From Dysgonomonas sp. Marseille-P4361 (lineage in GTDB: Bacteria; Bacteroidota; Bacteroidia; Bacteroidales; Dysgonomonadaceae): DNA of 64,000 nt. Positions 17,208 to 26,836 of the stretch are shown here, in pieces (the first letter of the stretch is position 1; the number at the start of each line of letters is the position of its first letter). The stretch covers positions 50,830 to 114,829 of the forward strand of contig NZ_OPYL01000009.1 of NCBI RefSeq assembly GCF_900343125.1. The letters are read 5' to 3'. The translations under genes were made by a program, and so were the position numbers. The notes beneath the pieces were generated by a model. That model saw nothing but the letters and a program-made list of their open reading frames with translations. It searched no databases and was not told the origin of the DNA.

Positions 17208-17465
17208 TTATTCTTTTTCTTTGTACCATTTGTATAATCTACCATCTACAAACTGGAAGAACCAATGGTTTTTATATTTATCTACATATTCCAATGTTTG
17301 GTTGTCATAATCTTCCTGACTTACGATATTGTATTTGTCACCCATTAGAGCAACGATTTGATCAGGAGTCATTCCTAATTGAACTTGTTTCAATTGTGTA
17401 TTATAAGCTGTTCCACAAGCAGTAAGCATGGCTGCAGTAAATAGTGCAAAAAATAATTTTCTCAT
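17208..17465 (-). CDS. small SmpA/BamE-like lipoprotein
   Basis: An 85-residue lipoprotein: signal peptide with lipobox LTAC (Cys at about residue 17), then a short alpha-alpha-beta-beta fold with the SmpA/OmlA hallmark QVQLGMTPDQIVALMG and a C-terminal strand WFFQFVDGRLYKWY. BamE-type proteins stabilise the BAM complex, but many short relatives with this fold have unknown roles, so I give no symbol. Its own terminator follows. Confidence 0.7.
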   Translation of the reverse strand: MRKLFFALFTAAMLTACGTAYNTQLKQVQLGMTPDQIVALMGDKYNIVSQEDYDNQTLEYVDKYKNHWFFQFVDGRLYKWYKEKE

Positions 17466-17544
17466 AACATTTATTCTTTAGTTTTATTAATAAACAGTTG
17501 TTTATAGTATAAAGTTCGTGACTGGATATATCATTTATTCTTAT

Positions 17545-18447
17545 TTATCTAACTCCTTTTACATTCATTCTCAATCTATATAGACCTTTTGATGCTGTAA
17601 TAAATAACTCATTCATATTTTTCCCTCCAAAACAGACATTTGAAGTCCAATTTTCATCGATAGGAATATGATAAACTTGCGTTCCTGATGAATTAAAAAC
17701 AGTAACACCTTTACCTGTTAAGTATACATTCCTTTCCGAGTCTATAGTCATTCCATCAGAGCCCAAAGGTGCGAAAAGTTTTTTGTTTTTTAAAGTACCA
17801 TCCTTCTGAATATCGTAAATATAAGTTTTGTTAGCTTTTATATCTGCTATATAAAGATGCTTCCCATCAGGTGATCCAACTATACCATTAGGTTTTTCTA
17901 AATCTGTAACAACCTCAATAACGGAGGCTTCCTCACTCATTAACACACAATATACATTCTCTCCATCTTGTTGCATCTTAGGAGCTCTGGTCCAATAATC
18001 TCTTGCATATAACGGATCTGTAAAATAAATATTGCCATTAGGGTGTACCCACAAATCATTGGGCCCATTTAATTTATTGCCTCTGAAATCACTAATCAGG
18101 ACTGTGTGATTTGCCTTTTTATCGAAACTCCATATTTCGTTCTCGGCATCAGAGCAAGATAGAAGATTTCTTTTTCGATCGAAATACAAGCCGTTAGCTC
18201 TTCCACTACTTTCGGAGAATACACTTAGTTTATCGTCTACAGACCATTTTAAAATTTGATTATTGGGCTGATCTGTAAAGAATATATTACCTTCTTTATC
18301 TACTGCAGGTCCTTCTGTAAAGCTAAATCCGTCTGCAAGTTTTTCTACTATTGCATCTTTGGCAACTAAGACTTTCTTTTGTGTAGCACAACCTGCCAAT
18401 ACACAGAATATAGATATACTAAAAAACACCTTAACTATATTATTCAT
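17545..18447 (-). CDS. SMP-30/gluconolactonase-family lipoprotein
   Basis: A 300-residue beta-propeller hydrolase. A lipoprotein signal (VLAGC, Cys at about residue 19) puts it in the cell envelope. The rest is a six-bladed SMP-30 propeller with metal-site patterns: FTEGPAVDKEGNIFFTD near the start, LNGPNDLWVHPNGNIYFTD in the middle, and DGMTIDSERNVYLTG near the end. Family enzymes open sugar lactones, for example gluconolactone. Proximity to the glucuronate island hints at sugar-acid lactone hydrolysis, but the outer-membrane barrel gene separates them and the substrate is unproven. Confidence 0.82.
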   Translation of the reverse strand: MNNIVKVFFSISIFCVLAGCATQKKVLVAKDAIVEKLADGFSFTEGPAVDKEGNIFFTDQPNNQILKWSVDDKLSVFSESSGRANGLYFDRKRNLLSCSDAENEIWSFDKKANHTVLISDFRGNKLNGPNDLWVHPNGNIYFTDPLYARDYWTRAPKMQQDGENVYCVLMSEEASVIEVVTDLEKPNGIVGSPDGKHLYIADIKANKTYIYDIQKDGTLKNKKLFAPLGSDGMTIDSERNVYLTGKGVTVFNSSGTQVYHIPIDENWTSNVCFGGKNMNELFITASKGLYRLRMNVKGVR

Positions 18448-18511
18448 AATGATGACTAAATTAATTATAAAATAGGTCTTTAATTTAGTTATAAATATAA
18501 TATAAACTACA

Positions 18512-18537
18512 AAAAGGAAGCACTTCTGCTTCCTTTT
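18512..18537 (-). terminator. intrinsic terminator after the barrel gene
   Basis: AAAAGGAAGCA and TGCTTCCTTTT form an 11-base stem with a CTTC loop; T-rich on both strands, so it may act in both directions. Confidence 0.75.
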
Positions 18538-18563
18538 CTGTAATTCATTTAAATCGTCTATTT

Positions 18564-19127
18564 CTAAAATAAAAATTTAACTCCAACAGTTAATTTACCA
18601 AATTCAGCACCATTGATGCCATTCCCATTTATATTCCAAGAGCTAGAAGAATCTCCTTGGTCTGGACTTAATTTTGAATAACCAGCAGAAGCTAATGTAT
18701 AAGAAGCCTCAACGGTTAGCCAATCTGTTACAATGAGGTCAAATCCAGGAGAAAGTGTCACTCCTATATCAAATCCATCACCAACATCTTTTACATTAGT
18801 AATGCCGATAGGTAATGCTGCCTGACCAAAGAAATATAGCTTACCAGAGATATTCCAATACTTTCTAGCCAATGGCATTACTGAAATTGTATTAGTTTTT
18901 GCTTCCCCTGCTTTAGTATGGGTATAGCCTACTGCTCCTCCAATTGCAACAGATGGAGAAACAAATTTTCCAAGTAAAGGAGTAACTGAATAATTATCAC
19001 CGGCGTCATCATCTAAACTTTGAAAGTTAAATGCACCTCCAGCAAACCAGGTTCCTTTCAATCCATCCTGAGCACTTACAGATAAACATGCAAAAATAAA
19101 TGCACCAATGAGTAGTAATTTTTTCAT
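18564..19127 (-). CDS. outer membrane beta-barrel protein (187 aa)
   Basis: Signal peptide MKKLLLIGAFIFACLSVSA, then alternating hydrophobic/polar strands (GTWFAGGAFNFQS, VAIGGAVGYTHT, WLTVEASYTLASAGY) and a final strand ending in Phe (KLTVGVKFLF), the classic outer-membrane barrel signature. About eight strands are expected at this length, similar to OmpW/OmpX-size proteins. The function is not evident. It is monocistronic with a terminator. Confidence 0.8.
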   Translation of the reverse strand: MKKLLLIGAFIFACLSVSAQDGLKGTWFAGGAFNFQSLDDDAGDNYSVTPLLGKFVSPSVAIGGAVGYTHTKAGEAKTNTISVMPLARKYWNISGKLYFFGQAALPIGITNVKDVGDGFDIGVTLSPGFDLIVTDWLTVEASYTLASAGYSKLSPDQGDSSSSWNINGNGINGAEFGKLTVGVKFLF

Positions 19128-19341
19128 AGGTCGTAAAATTTAGTTAATACTCTATTATTTGTGTCCTATAAAGTTAACGTTTTTTTAGTAAAAAATTAAA
19201 GATATAGGTATTATAGATGAATACTAACTTAATATATCAAAAATTAATGATATATCTATACTCTATGAAGAGGTATGCTTGAAAGGTTAAAAGAAGAATT
19301 TTCAAGTAAAATACTGAGGTATTCAATATAATAAATCATAG

Positions 19342-19488
19342 AATAGTTCTGCTTTACCACCAGCGATTAAGATAATCAGACATAAGATATCTCATCTTAT
19401 ATTATTCCGATTGTATTATAATTGGGCATTCTTAAAGCTTTTATAAGTATCGATATATAACATCGATCAATGCAATAAAGCAGAAACT
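19342..19488. ncRNA. candidate multibranched RNA structure
   Basis: A closing helix joins ATAGTT(C)TGCTTTA near 19343 to TAAAGCAGAAACTAT ending near 19488, with one bulged base. Inside are two hairpins: ATAAGAT/ATCTTAT (loop 5, near 19383-19401) and ATCGAT/ATCGAT (loop 7, near 19449-19467). The region follows the Gfo/Idh gene stop on the minus strand. It could be a structured 3' UTR, a small RNA or chance pairing; no T-tract follows. Confidence 0.3.
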
Positions 19489-19511
19489 ATCCATGTCTTA
19501 TTTATAGCTAA

Positions 19512-20927
19512 CTATATTTTATAAAAATCATCCCATCCTTGACGAGGAGGTACATCTGTTAACAGAGAGTTTGCAAACTTATCGTTGGTGATTTGTTTGC
19601 TTACCGGATCAAAATATAATTTTTTGTTTATTCTCTGAGCTAATACACCTAAACAGAATACTTGGCTAAGCACTCCGTTTATTTCAAATGGAGATCTTGT
19701 CTTTTCTTTACCTTGGCATGCAAGTAAGAAGTTTTCGAAATGATTTGATGGACTCTTAGGTACTTCAGGCAACATTTTCTCCATTTCTTTTGCTTTCGAT
19801 TCGGGAATAATACTTAGAGTACTACCATGCGAACCTCCCTTAAATGTTAGATCTTTGCCATAGATGATCTTACCTGGATTTAATTGGGTAGGTTTTATCT
19901 CACCTGCTCCTGATGCAGGAATATCGGCTGCCAATTGAGATTTTCCGTATCCATCAGGAATTGGAGGTAAGTTATTAATTCCATCATACCATACTACATC
20001 TACAGGAGGCATACCCTTTCTTGGTCCAAATTTAAATTCGATAGTAGAAGCCATAGGGAAGAAGAAATCGTTATGCTGATCTAATCTAGCAGGATTAATC
20101 TCATAAGGTAATCCTAGTTCCAAGAATTCATGTACAGTATCTAATATATGAGCACCCCAATCTCCTAATGCACCCATTCCAAGTCCGTACCAAGAACGCC
20201 ATTCTCCGTAATGATATAATTTAGAATACTCACGATATGGTACAGCACAATGCCATAAATCCCAGTCTAATGTAGACGGTATAGGTTCTGGACTAGGCAA
20301 TTTTCTTATTCCCGGATCCCAAGTGTGCCATCTGCGTGGATTGTTCATATGCGCATGTACAGTATGGATATCTTTTATAATACCTGCATCCATCCAAGCT
20401 TTGAATTGGAAATAGTTAGCATCCGAGTGTCCCTGATTCCCTACTTGCGTTACGACATTAGGATACTTTAATGCTGCCTGCATCAATATTTCAGCTTCAA
20501 GAAAAGTTCTTGTCATAGGTTTTTCCACATATACATGTATACCATTCTTTATGGCCATCATACAGATTGGGAAATGGGCAAAGTCAGGTGTTGCAACAGC
20601 AACAGCTTCAATTTCTTTCCCCATTTTGTCGAACATCTTTCTGAAATCTTGAAACTGTTTAGCCTTAGGGTATTTAGCTATAACTTTTTTAGTATGATCA
20701 GCTCCCATATCAATATCGCAAAGAGCTACAACATTGATCATGTTTGTTTTCTCGAAATCGCCAATAATTTGTTCACCTCTATTACCTATCCCAATGAAAG
20801 CTATATTTACTTTTTCATTAGCTCCTTTTACACGAGTATAACTCGCTGCATTGAGATCAACTGTTCCCATTGCAGCTCCAGCTGATGCCAAAGCCGCTGT
20901 CTTTAAAAAGTTTCTCCGTGATACCAT
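19512..20927 (-). CDS. Tat-signalled Gfo/Idh/MocA family oxidoreductase
   Basis: A 471-residue NAD(P)-dependent oxidoreductase with a twin-arginine signal (SRRNFLKTAALASAGAA). The Rossmann fold starts at IAFIGIGNRGEQ (about residues 41-52), the family EKP motif is YVEKPMT (about 137), and a long C-terminal domain (WGAHILDTVHEF, TIEFKFGPRKG) matches the Bacteroidetes export subfamily. Such proteins act on sugars or inositols, often with bound cofactor in the periplasm. It is the last gene of the glucuronate operon, 96 bases after the transporter. Substrate unknown. Confidence 0.87.
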   Translation of the reverse strand: MVSRRNFLKTAALASAGAAMGTVDLNAASYTRVKGANEKVNIAFIGIGNRGEQIIGDFEKTNMINVVALCDIDMGADHTKKVIAKYPKAKQFQDFRKMFDKMGKEIEAVAVATPDFAHFPICMMAIKNGIHVYVEKPMTRTFLEAEILMQAALKYPNVVTQVGNQGHSDANYFQFKAWMDAGIIKDIHTVHAHMNNPRRWHTWDPGIRKLPSPEPIPSTLDWDLWHCAVPYREYSKLYHYGEWRSWYGLGMGALGDWGAHILDTVHEFLELGLPYEINPARLDQHNDFFFPMASTIEFKFGPRKGMPPVDVVWYDGINNLPPIPDGYGKSQLAADIPASGAGEIKPTQLNPGKIIYGKDLTFKGGSHGSTLSIIPESKAKEMEKMLPEVPKSPSNHFENFLLACQGKEKTRSPFEINGVLSQVFCLGVLAQRINKKLYFDPVSKQITNDKFANSLLTDVPPRQGWDDFYKI

Positions 20928-21023
20928 CTTATCTTATTTTATAGTTATATGTTTTGCTTTATTTTTATTAAAAATGTATAGAATAAAACTCTATCAAGAT
21001 AGAAATTATGCTCCAAGTAACGA

Positions 21024-22451
21024 TTATAAATCAGGAAGTTTTTTGAATCGAGGAACTAAAGTTTTCATTACTGTCCATCCTATTATATATGCGACAGCAC
21101 AATAGCCGAAAATAATAGAGTATCCGGTAGATATTCCTCCTTCAAAATTATCTTTAGCATAATCAAATAAATAGCCACTTACTGTCATTAATAAGAACGA
21201 ACTAAGTCCTCCTGCAAGTCCTGTAAAACCGGTTATTCTGGCAACAGCCTTTTTCGGGAACATATCACTCCCTGCTGTATAGATGTTAGCAGACCAGGCT
21301 TGATGTCCTGCACAGCCTATTCCTATTAGAATAACAGGTATCCAGTATCCATGATTGCCTAAAGCTTCGATATGAGCTAAAGGTTGAGCTAATAAAACAA
21401 CTAAAGGGACCAAAGCAATAAAGAACATTGCTTTCATACGGCCATCATAGGGCTCCATTCCTTTATTTATAAAATATGTAGGAAACTTACCTCCAAATAC
21501 AGATCCGAATACAGTAATAGTATATAAAACTCCTAATGGAAGGGCTATATCTGTGCCTTCCAGTCCGTATTCTGCATAGAGGTAGGCCGGTGTCCAAAAT
21601 AAGAAGAACCACCATACTCCATCGGTAATGAATTTACCTAAGAAAACAGACCATGATTGTTTATATTTTAAACAATACAAGATACTCACGGACTCTTTAT
21701 TTGTATTATCTTGTGTATCCTCATTATCCTGATTGATATATGCTCTTTCTGCATCATTCATCTTAGTATTGTTTTCTGGCGATTTGTATAAATACAACCA
21801 AAAAGCCAACCAGATGAAACCAATAGCTCCTACTATCAAAAATGCCATTTCCCAACCCCATTTGCTAGCTATAAACGGGACTGTAAGAGGAGCTAGAATA
21901 GCACCTACATTTGATCCTGAATTGAAAATCCCTGTAGCAAAAGCTCTGTCTTTTTTTGGGAAATATTCAGCTGTGGCTTTTACTGCTGATGGGAAATTGC
22001 CTGCTTCTCCTACAGCTAAAATAATACGTGCAAAAATAAAGGCTATCAGACTGACTAAAGAAATCGTTTTTACTATTTCACCAGAAGCATTTATTAAACC
22101 TTCTGCATTTTCTATACCGGTGTACCACTCTGTGAAAATTCCGCAGACTGCATGTATACATGCACCTGAAGACCAGATTGTTATTGCCCAAATATAACCT
22201 TTTTTAGTTCCAACTTTGTCGACAAAGCCTCCTACAAAAAACATACTAACAGCATAAACTAAAGAGAATACTCCTGTTATCCATCCAAAGTCAGATTCTG
22301 TCCAATGAAATTCATGGGCTAAATCTGTTTTTAACAAGGCAATAATTTGCCTGTCCATATAGTTTATTGTCGTAGCAAAGAACAAAAGCGTACATACTGT
22401 CCATCTGTACTTAGTCATTGTTTCATTAGCCTTTTTTAGAGTGTTCTTCAT
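21024..22451 (-). CDS. exuT: hexuronate MFS transporter (ExuT-like)
   Basis: A 475-residue inner-membrane transporter of the anion:cation symporter branch of the MFS. It has about 12 transmembrane helices, the opening YRWTVCTLLFFATTINYMDRQ typical of ExuT/GudP, the loop GGFVDKVGTKKGY between helices 2 and 3, and a central cytoplasmic loop rich in Asp/Asn. It probably imports glucuronate with protons. Context with uxaC, uxuA, kdgK and eda supports the substrate. An insertion after helix 3 (around residues 110-130) makes it somewhat longer than E. coli ExuT. Confidence 0.87.
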   Translation of the reverse strand: MKNTLKKANETMTKYRWTVCTLLFFATTINYMDRQIIALLKTDLAHEFHWTESDFGWITGVFSLVYAVSMFFVGGFVDKVGTKKGYIWAITIWSSGACIHAVCGIFTEWYTGIENAEGLINASGEIVKTISLVSLIAFIFARIILAVGEAGNFPSAVKATAEYFPKKDRAFATGIFNSGSNVGAILAPLTVPFIASKWGWEMAFLIVGAIGFIWLAFWLYLYKSPENNTKMNDAERAYINQDNEDTQDNTNKESVSILYCLKYKQSWSVFLGKFITDGVWWFFLFWTPAYLYAEYGLEGTDIALPLGVLYTITVFGSVFGGKFPTYFINKGMEPYDGRMKAMFFIALVPLVVLLAQPLAHIEALGNHGYWIPVILIGIGCAGHQAWSANIYTAGSDMFPKKAVARITGFTGLAGGLSSFLLMTVSGYLFDYAKDNFEGGISTGYSIIFGYCAVAYIIGWTVMKTLVPRFKKLPDL

Positions 22452-22468
22452 GTAACTATTTTAAGGTG

Positions 22469-23140
22469 TTATTTTCTTGTGTTTTTTACTATTTCTAATG
22501 CTTTTGACGAAAGTTGTGTAATATATTCCCAATCTTGTGTTTCTATTATCTCTTTAGGGAAAAGCTTGGATCCCATTCCTACACAAGCAACTCCTGAGCT
22601 AAACCATCCTTTCAGATTTTCTTCTGTAGGCTCAACGGCACCAGTTGCCATAATTCGACTCCAAGGCATAGGAGCCATAATATTTTTCACAAAAGAAGGT
22701 CCTCCAACATTTCCTGCCGGAAATATTTTAACAACTTCAGCACCAAGCTCCTGAGAATTCCCTATTTCGATCACAGAACCACATCCTGGGATATAGGGAA
22801 TTTGTCTTCTATTACAAACTTTTGCTACATCTGCATTCAGAAGAGGACCAACAACGAAATTTGATCCAAGTTGAATAAATAAAGAAGCTGTGCCTGCATC
22901 AATAATGGAGCCAATCCCCAAAATCATTTTTGGGCATTCCTTTGTACTCCATTTGATTAACTCCCCAAAAATTTCATGAGCAAAATCTCCTCTGTTGGTA
23001 AATTCGAATACACGTATACCTCCCTTATAGCAAGCTTTAATCACTTGTTTCGAGATTTCTATATCGGAGTGATAAAAAACAGGAACAATTCCGGTTTCTA
23101 TCATTTTAGAGCAAACTTCTATTCTACTAAATCTAGCCAT
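22469..23140 (-). CDS. eda: KDPG aldolase (2-dehydro-3-deoxyphosphogluconate aldolase)
   Basis: A 223-residue class I aldolase that splits KDPG into pyruvate and glyceraldehyde-3-phosphate. The Schiff-base lysine is in VVKIFPAG (about residue 137), and the general acid/base Glu lies in the VFEFTNRG segment near residue 45. I chose ATG 23140 (MARFSRIEVC) because longer starts add residues absent from the family. It follows kdgK by 22 bases and completes the glucuronate pathway. Confidence 0.92.
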   Translation of the reverse strand: MARFSRIEVCSKMIETGIVPVFYHSDIEISKQVIKACYKGGIRVFEFTNRGDFAHEIFGELIKWSTKECPKMILGIGSIIDAGTASLFIQLGSNFVVGPLLNADVAKVCNRRQIPYIPGCGSVIEIGNSQELGAEVVKIFPAGNVGGPSFVKNIMAPMPWSRIMATGAVEPTEENLKGWFSSGVACVGMGSKLFPKEIIETQDWEYITQLSSKALEIVKNTRK

Positions 23141-23162
23141 AATTAGTTTTATTAAATGATAT

Positions 23163-24200
23163 TTATCTAGAAACTCTTCCCGAACCATCACCCTTTATTA
23201 GGGTTTCGACTTCAGAAACAGAAACTAAATTAAAATCGCCATAAATTGTATGTTTAAGACAAGAGGCTGCTGTTGCAAAATTGAGAGCATATTGGTCATC
23301 ATCAGGATGTGATATTAATCCATATATCAAACCTCCCATGAAAGAATCACCTCCTCCTACTCTATCCACTATATGAGTTATATCATAACGTTTAGATGTA
23401 TATAGCTTATCGGAATAAAGACATCCTCCCCATGTGTTATGATTTGCATTGATCGCTCCTCTTAGTGTAATTATTACTTTTTTTGCTCTGGGGAATTTTG
23501 CTTTCATTTTAATACAGACAGATTCGAATATTTGAGGATCAATATCTCCTTCTGTTGCTGTTACATCAAAACCTTCAGGTTTTATTCCAAATACTTTATC
23601 AAAGTCTTCTTCATTTCCGAGTATAATATCACAACCTTCTACTAACGAAGGCATGATCTCTTGTGCTGTTTTACCATATTTCCATAAGTTCTTTCGGAAA
23701 TTTAAGTCTGTAGAAACAGTTACGCCCATTTTGTTCGCAACTTTGATAGCTTCCAGACAAGCTTCTGCGGCTCCGAAGGAAATTGCCGGAGTGATACCCG
23801 TCCAATGAAACCATTGAGCATCCTTAAAAACTCCTTCCCAGTCTATCATCCCAGGCTTGATTTCTGAAATAGAGGAATATTTACGATCGTATATTACTTT
23901 CGATGCTCGTGCTACAGCTCCGGTCTCTAAAAAGTAAATACCCATTCTATCCCCTCCTCGAATGATATGCTCTACTCCTACATTGTATTTACGCAGTTCA
24001 GAAATACACCAATTAGCAATATCATTATCAGGTAATCGAGTCAGGTATTCAGTGGGTAAACCATAGTTAGCCAATGACACAGCTACGTTCGCCTCTCCTC
24101 CTCCAAATGTAGCATTTAAACTATTGGATTGTATAAAGCGATTATAATCTGGAGTTGCTAAACGCAACATAATTTCTCCGAAACAAACTACTTTCTTCAT
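23163..24200 (-). CDS. kdgK: 2-dehydro-3-deoxygluconokinase (KDG kinase)
   Basis: A 345-residue PfkB-family sugar kinase. Signature 1 is FGGGEANVAVSLANYG (about residues 32-47), and signature 2 is DRVGGGDSFMGGLIYG near residue 290, with the catalytic base Asp in GGGDS. The substrate assignment (KDG to KDPG) comes from the eda, uxaC and uxuA neighbours. It lies 24 bases after uxaC in the same operon. Confidence 0.9.
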   Translation of the reverse strand: MKKVVCFGEIMLRLATPDYNRFIQSNSLNATFGGGEANVAVSLANYGLPTEYLTRLPDNDIANWCISELRKYNVGVEHIIRGGDRMGIYFLETGAVARASKVIYDRKYSSISEIKPGMIDWEGVFKDAQWFHWTGITPAISFGAAEACLEAIKVANKMGVTVSTDLNFRKNLWKYGKTAQEIMPSLVEGCDIILGNEEDFDKVFGIKPEGFDVTATEGDIDPQIFESVCIKMKAKFPRAKKVIITLRGAINANHNTWGGCLYSDKLYTSKRYDITHIVDRVGGGDSFMGGLIYGLISHPDDDQYALNFATAASCLKHTIYGDFNLVSVSEVETLIKGDGSGRVSR

Positions 24201-24224
24201 ATGTGGATTTAAGATCTAAGCCTT

Positions 24225-25634
24225 TTAAAATTTGAAAAAGTTTTTAGCGTTATAATATGATATATCTCCAACAATTTTACCTATAAACTCAATTTCTGAA
24301 ATAGGTAACAATCCTTTCTCAATATCATTCCCTAAGAGATTACATAAAATTCTTCTGAAATATTCATGACGGGGATAAGACAGAAAACTGCGAGAGTCTG
24401 TTAACATCCCTACAAAACGACTTAACAGTCCAAGATTCGATAATGAATTCATTTGTGCTTCCATCCCAGTTTTTTGGTCAAGGAACCACCAACCAGATCC
24501 AAATTGTATTTTTCCCGCTATAACCCCATCTTGAAAGTTGCCAATCATAGAAGCAATAAGATCATTATCCTTTGGATTTAAATTGTATATGATAGTTTTT
24601 GCTAATTTATCGTCTACATCTAACTTATCTAAGAATCGAGACATATTAAGAGCAACAATCGAATCTCCGATGGAGTCAAATCCTGTATCTACCCCTATTT
24701 GTCTAAATTTTCGAGTATTGTTATTACGAAGGGCTCCGAAATGGAATTGTTGAGTCCATCCTTTCTCCCAGTCCATTATTGCACCTTCATACAAAATTGC
24801 TGATTTAAACTTAGATATTTCTTCTTTTGATAAATCTTTTCCACCATATACCTTATTAAAGATAGCTTCAATTTCAGTACTTGAATAATCTTCCGCATAA
24901 AACTCTTCGATTCCATGGTCTGATAATTTACATCCCATTTTAGCAAAGTAATCATGACGACTGCGCAAGGCTAAAATCAAATCAGAAAAACTTGAAATAT
25001 TAACATCTGAAACTTCAGCTAATCTTTCCACATAGGTCCTATAACTTTTAGGATTCTCTACAGCCATGACTTTATCAGGGCGCCAAGTAGGAAGCACCTT
25101 TATCTCAAAGCCTTCTTTTTGCAAAGCTAAGTGATATTCTAAAGAATCAGTAGGATCATCAGTCGTACATACCACTTCAACATTATAATGTCTCATTAAA
25201 TTTCGAGCGGAAAATTCTTTTGTCTGAAGTTTGGCTGTACACTCTTCATATATTTCACGAGCAGTTTCAGGCTTTAAAATCTTATTTATACCAAAAGCTG
25301 TTTTTAATTCCAAATGAGTCCAATGATACAAAGGATTGCGCATTGTATATGGAACTGTTTCAGCCCATTTTTCAAATTTCTCCCAATCGGAAGTATCCTT
25401 TCCTGTACAATATTTCTCATCTATACCATTTGTACGCATCGCACGCCATTTATAGTGATCTCCGCTGAGCCATATTTCGCCTAGGTTACTAAATTGATAA
25501 TCATCGGCTATCATCTGAGGATCTAGATGACAATGGTAATCTATAATCGGTAGGTGCTTAGAATATTTATGATATAGCTCTTGGGCTGTATCTGTTTCTA
25601 ACACAAAATTATCATCCAAAAAATTCTTCATCAA
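24225..25634 (-). CDS. uxaC: glucuronate isomerase
   Basis: A 469-residue uronate isomerase of the amidohydrolase fold that converts D-glucuronate to D-fructuronate (and galacturonate to tagaturonate). Motifs seen are IDYHCHLDP near residue 32, VVCTTDDPTDS near 155, and the C-terminal TDSRSFLSYPRHEYFRR, which is characteristic of UxaC. Length is as expected. It starts 5 bases after uxuA ends, consistent with coupled translation. No uxaA or uxaB lies nearby, so the glucuronate branch is favoured. Confidence 0.95.
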   Translation of the reverse strand: MMKNFLDDNFVLETDTAQELYHKYSKHLPIIDYHCHLDPQMIADDYQFSNLGEIWLSGDHYKWRAMRTNGIDEKYCTGKDTSDWEKFEKWAETVPYTMRNPLYHWTHLELKTAFGINKILKPETAREIYEECTAKLQTKEFSARNLMRHYNVEVVCTTDDPTDSLEYHLALQKEGFEIKVLPTWRPDKVMAVENPKSYRTYVERLAEVSDVNISSFSDLILALRSRHDYFAKMGCKLSDHGIEEFYAEDYSSTEIEAIFNKVYGGKDLSKEEISKFKSAILYEGAIMDWEKGWTQQFHFGALRNNNTRKFRQIGVDTGFDSIGDSIVALNMSRFLDKLDVDDKLAKTIIYNLNPKDNDLIASMIGNFQDGVIAGKIQFGSGWWFLDQKTGMEAQMNSLSNLGLLSRFVGMLTDSRSFLSYPRHEYFRRILCNLLGNDIEKGLLPISEIEFIGKIVGDISYYNAKNFFKF

Positions 25635-25639
25635 CTATT

Positions 25640-26812
25640 TTATTTATAGAGTGTTCTTGCAATTCCTAATTCTAAGCCTCGTAATTCGGCTAAGCCTCGT
25701 AGCCTTCCAATTGCGGAATATCCAGGATTTGTTTGTTTACTCAAATCATCAAGCATTTGATGCCCATGGTCTGGACGAAAAGGAATGGATATGCCTCTTC
25801 TATTCTGAACTTCAAGATAACTCTTCATTACATTATACATATCAACATCACCTTCTAGATGATTTGCTTCATAAAAATTGCCCCACTCATCACGCTGAGT
25901 AGAACGTAAGTGTACAAAATTTATCCTGTCGCCAAGTTGAGTCATCATTTCGGAAAGATTATTGTCTGCTCTGACTCCAAATGAACCAGTACAGAAACAC
26001 AAGCCATTAGAGTTATTAGGGACAGCTTTTACTAACTTGTCAAAGTCTGATTTTGTCTTTAATATTCTAGGTAATCCAAATATAGAAAAAGGAGGATCGT
26101 CCGGATGTATAGCTAACTTCACTCCTACTTCATCTGCTACGGGAGCTATCTCTTCTAAAAAGCTGATGAGATTAGTCCTAAGTTTTTCTTCATCGATATA
26201 TTTATATCTATCCAACTGATGTTTAAATTCATCGAGAGTAAAACTCTCTTCAGCGCCAGGTAATCCTGCAATGATATTTCTTATAAGAAGTTTCTTTTCG
26301 TCAGAAGCCATCTTATCATAATATTTTTTAGCACGATCTATCTCTTCCTCAGAATATTCATCTTGAGCTTTATCTCGATTTAAGATGAATAGATCAAATG
26401 CCATAAATGCATCTTTATCGAACCGAAGAGCTTTTGAACCATCAGGCATGGTATAAGCAAGATCTGTACGAGTCCAGTCCAATACAGGCATAAAGTTATA
26501 TGTAACAATATAGATACCGCATTGAGCTAAGTTCCGGATACTTCGTTTATAATTCTCAATATATTTTTTGTATTCTCCTTCTTGCGTTTTTATATGTTCA
26601 TGTACAGGTATACTTTCTACTACAGACCATGTTAATCCTAGCTTCTCAATAATTTCTTCTCGCCTATTAATCTCGTCTATTGACCAAACATCTCCATTTT
26701 TTATATGATGAAGAGCTGTTACGATACCAGTAGCTCCTGCTTGTTTTATATCCATAAGAGATACGGGATCATTGGGTCCATACCATCGCCATGTCTGTTC
26801 TGATAATATCAT
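25640..26812 (-). CDS. uxuA: mannonate dehydratase
   Basis: A 390-residue TIM-barrel enzyme that dehydrates D-mannonate to KDG. It shows the UxuA opening [16 protein letters not shown], the metal-binding segments LAIHPDDPP (about residue 235) and NFVHLRSTQ, and the C-terminal [12 protein letters not shown]. Length matches the family. It lies 24 bases after the SDR gene and 5 before uxaC. Confidence 0.95.
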   Translation of the reverse strand: MILSEQTWRWYGPNDPVSLMDIKQAGATGIVTALHHIKNGDVWSIDEINRREEIIEKLGLTWSVVESIPVHEHIKTQEGEYKKYIENYKRSIRNLAQCGIYIVTYNFMPVLDWTRTDLAYTMPDGSKALRFDKDAFMAFDLFILNRDKAQDEYSEEEIDRAKKYYDKMASDEKKLLIRNIIAGLPGAEESFTLDEFKHQLDRYKYIDEEKLRTNLISFLEEIAPVADEVGVKLAIHPDDPPFSIFGLPRILKTKSDFDKLVKAVPNNSNGLCFCTGSFGVRADNNLSEMMTQLGDRINFVHLRSTQRDEWGNFYEANHLEGDVDMYNVMKSYLEVQNRRGISIPFRPDHGHQMLDDLSKQTNPGYSAIGRLRGLAELRGLELGIARTLYK

Positions 26813-26836
26813 GAGTGTATTTTTTATCTTTATTAA

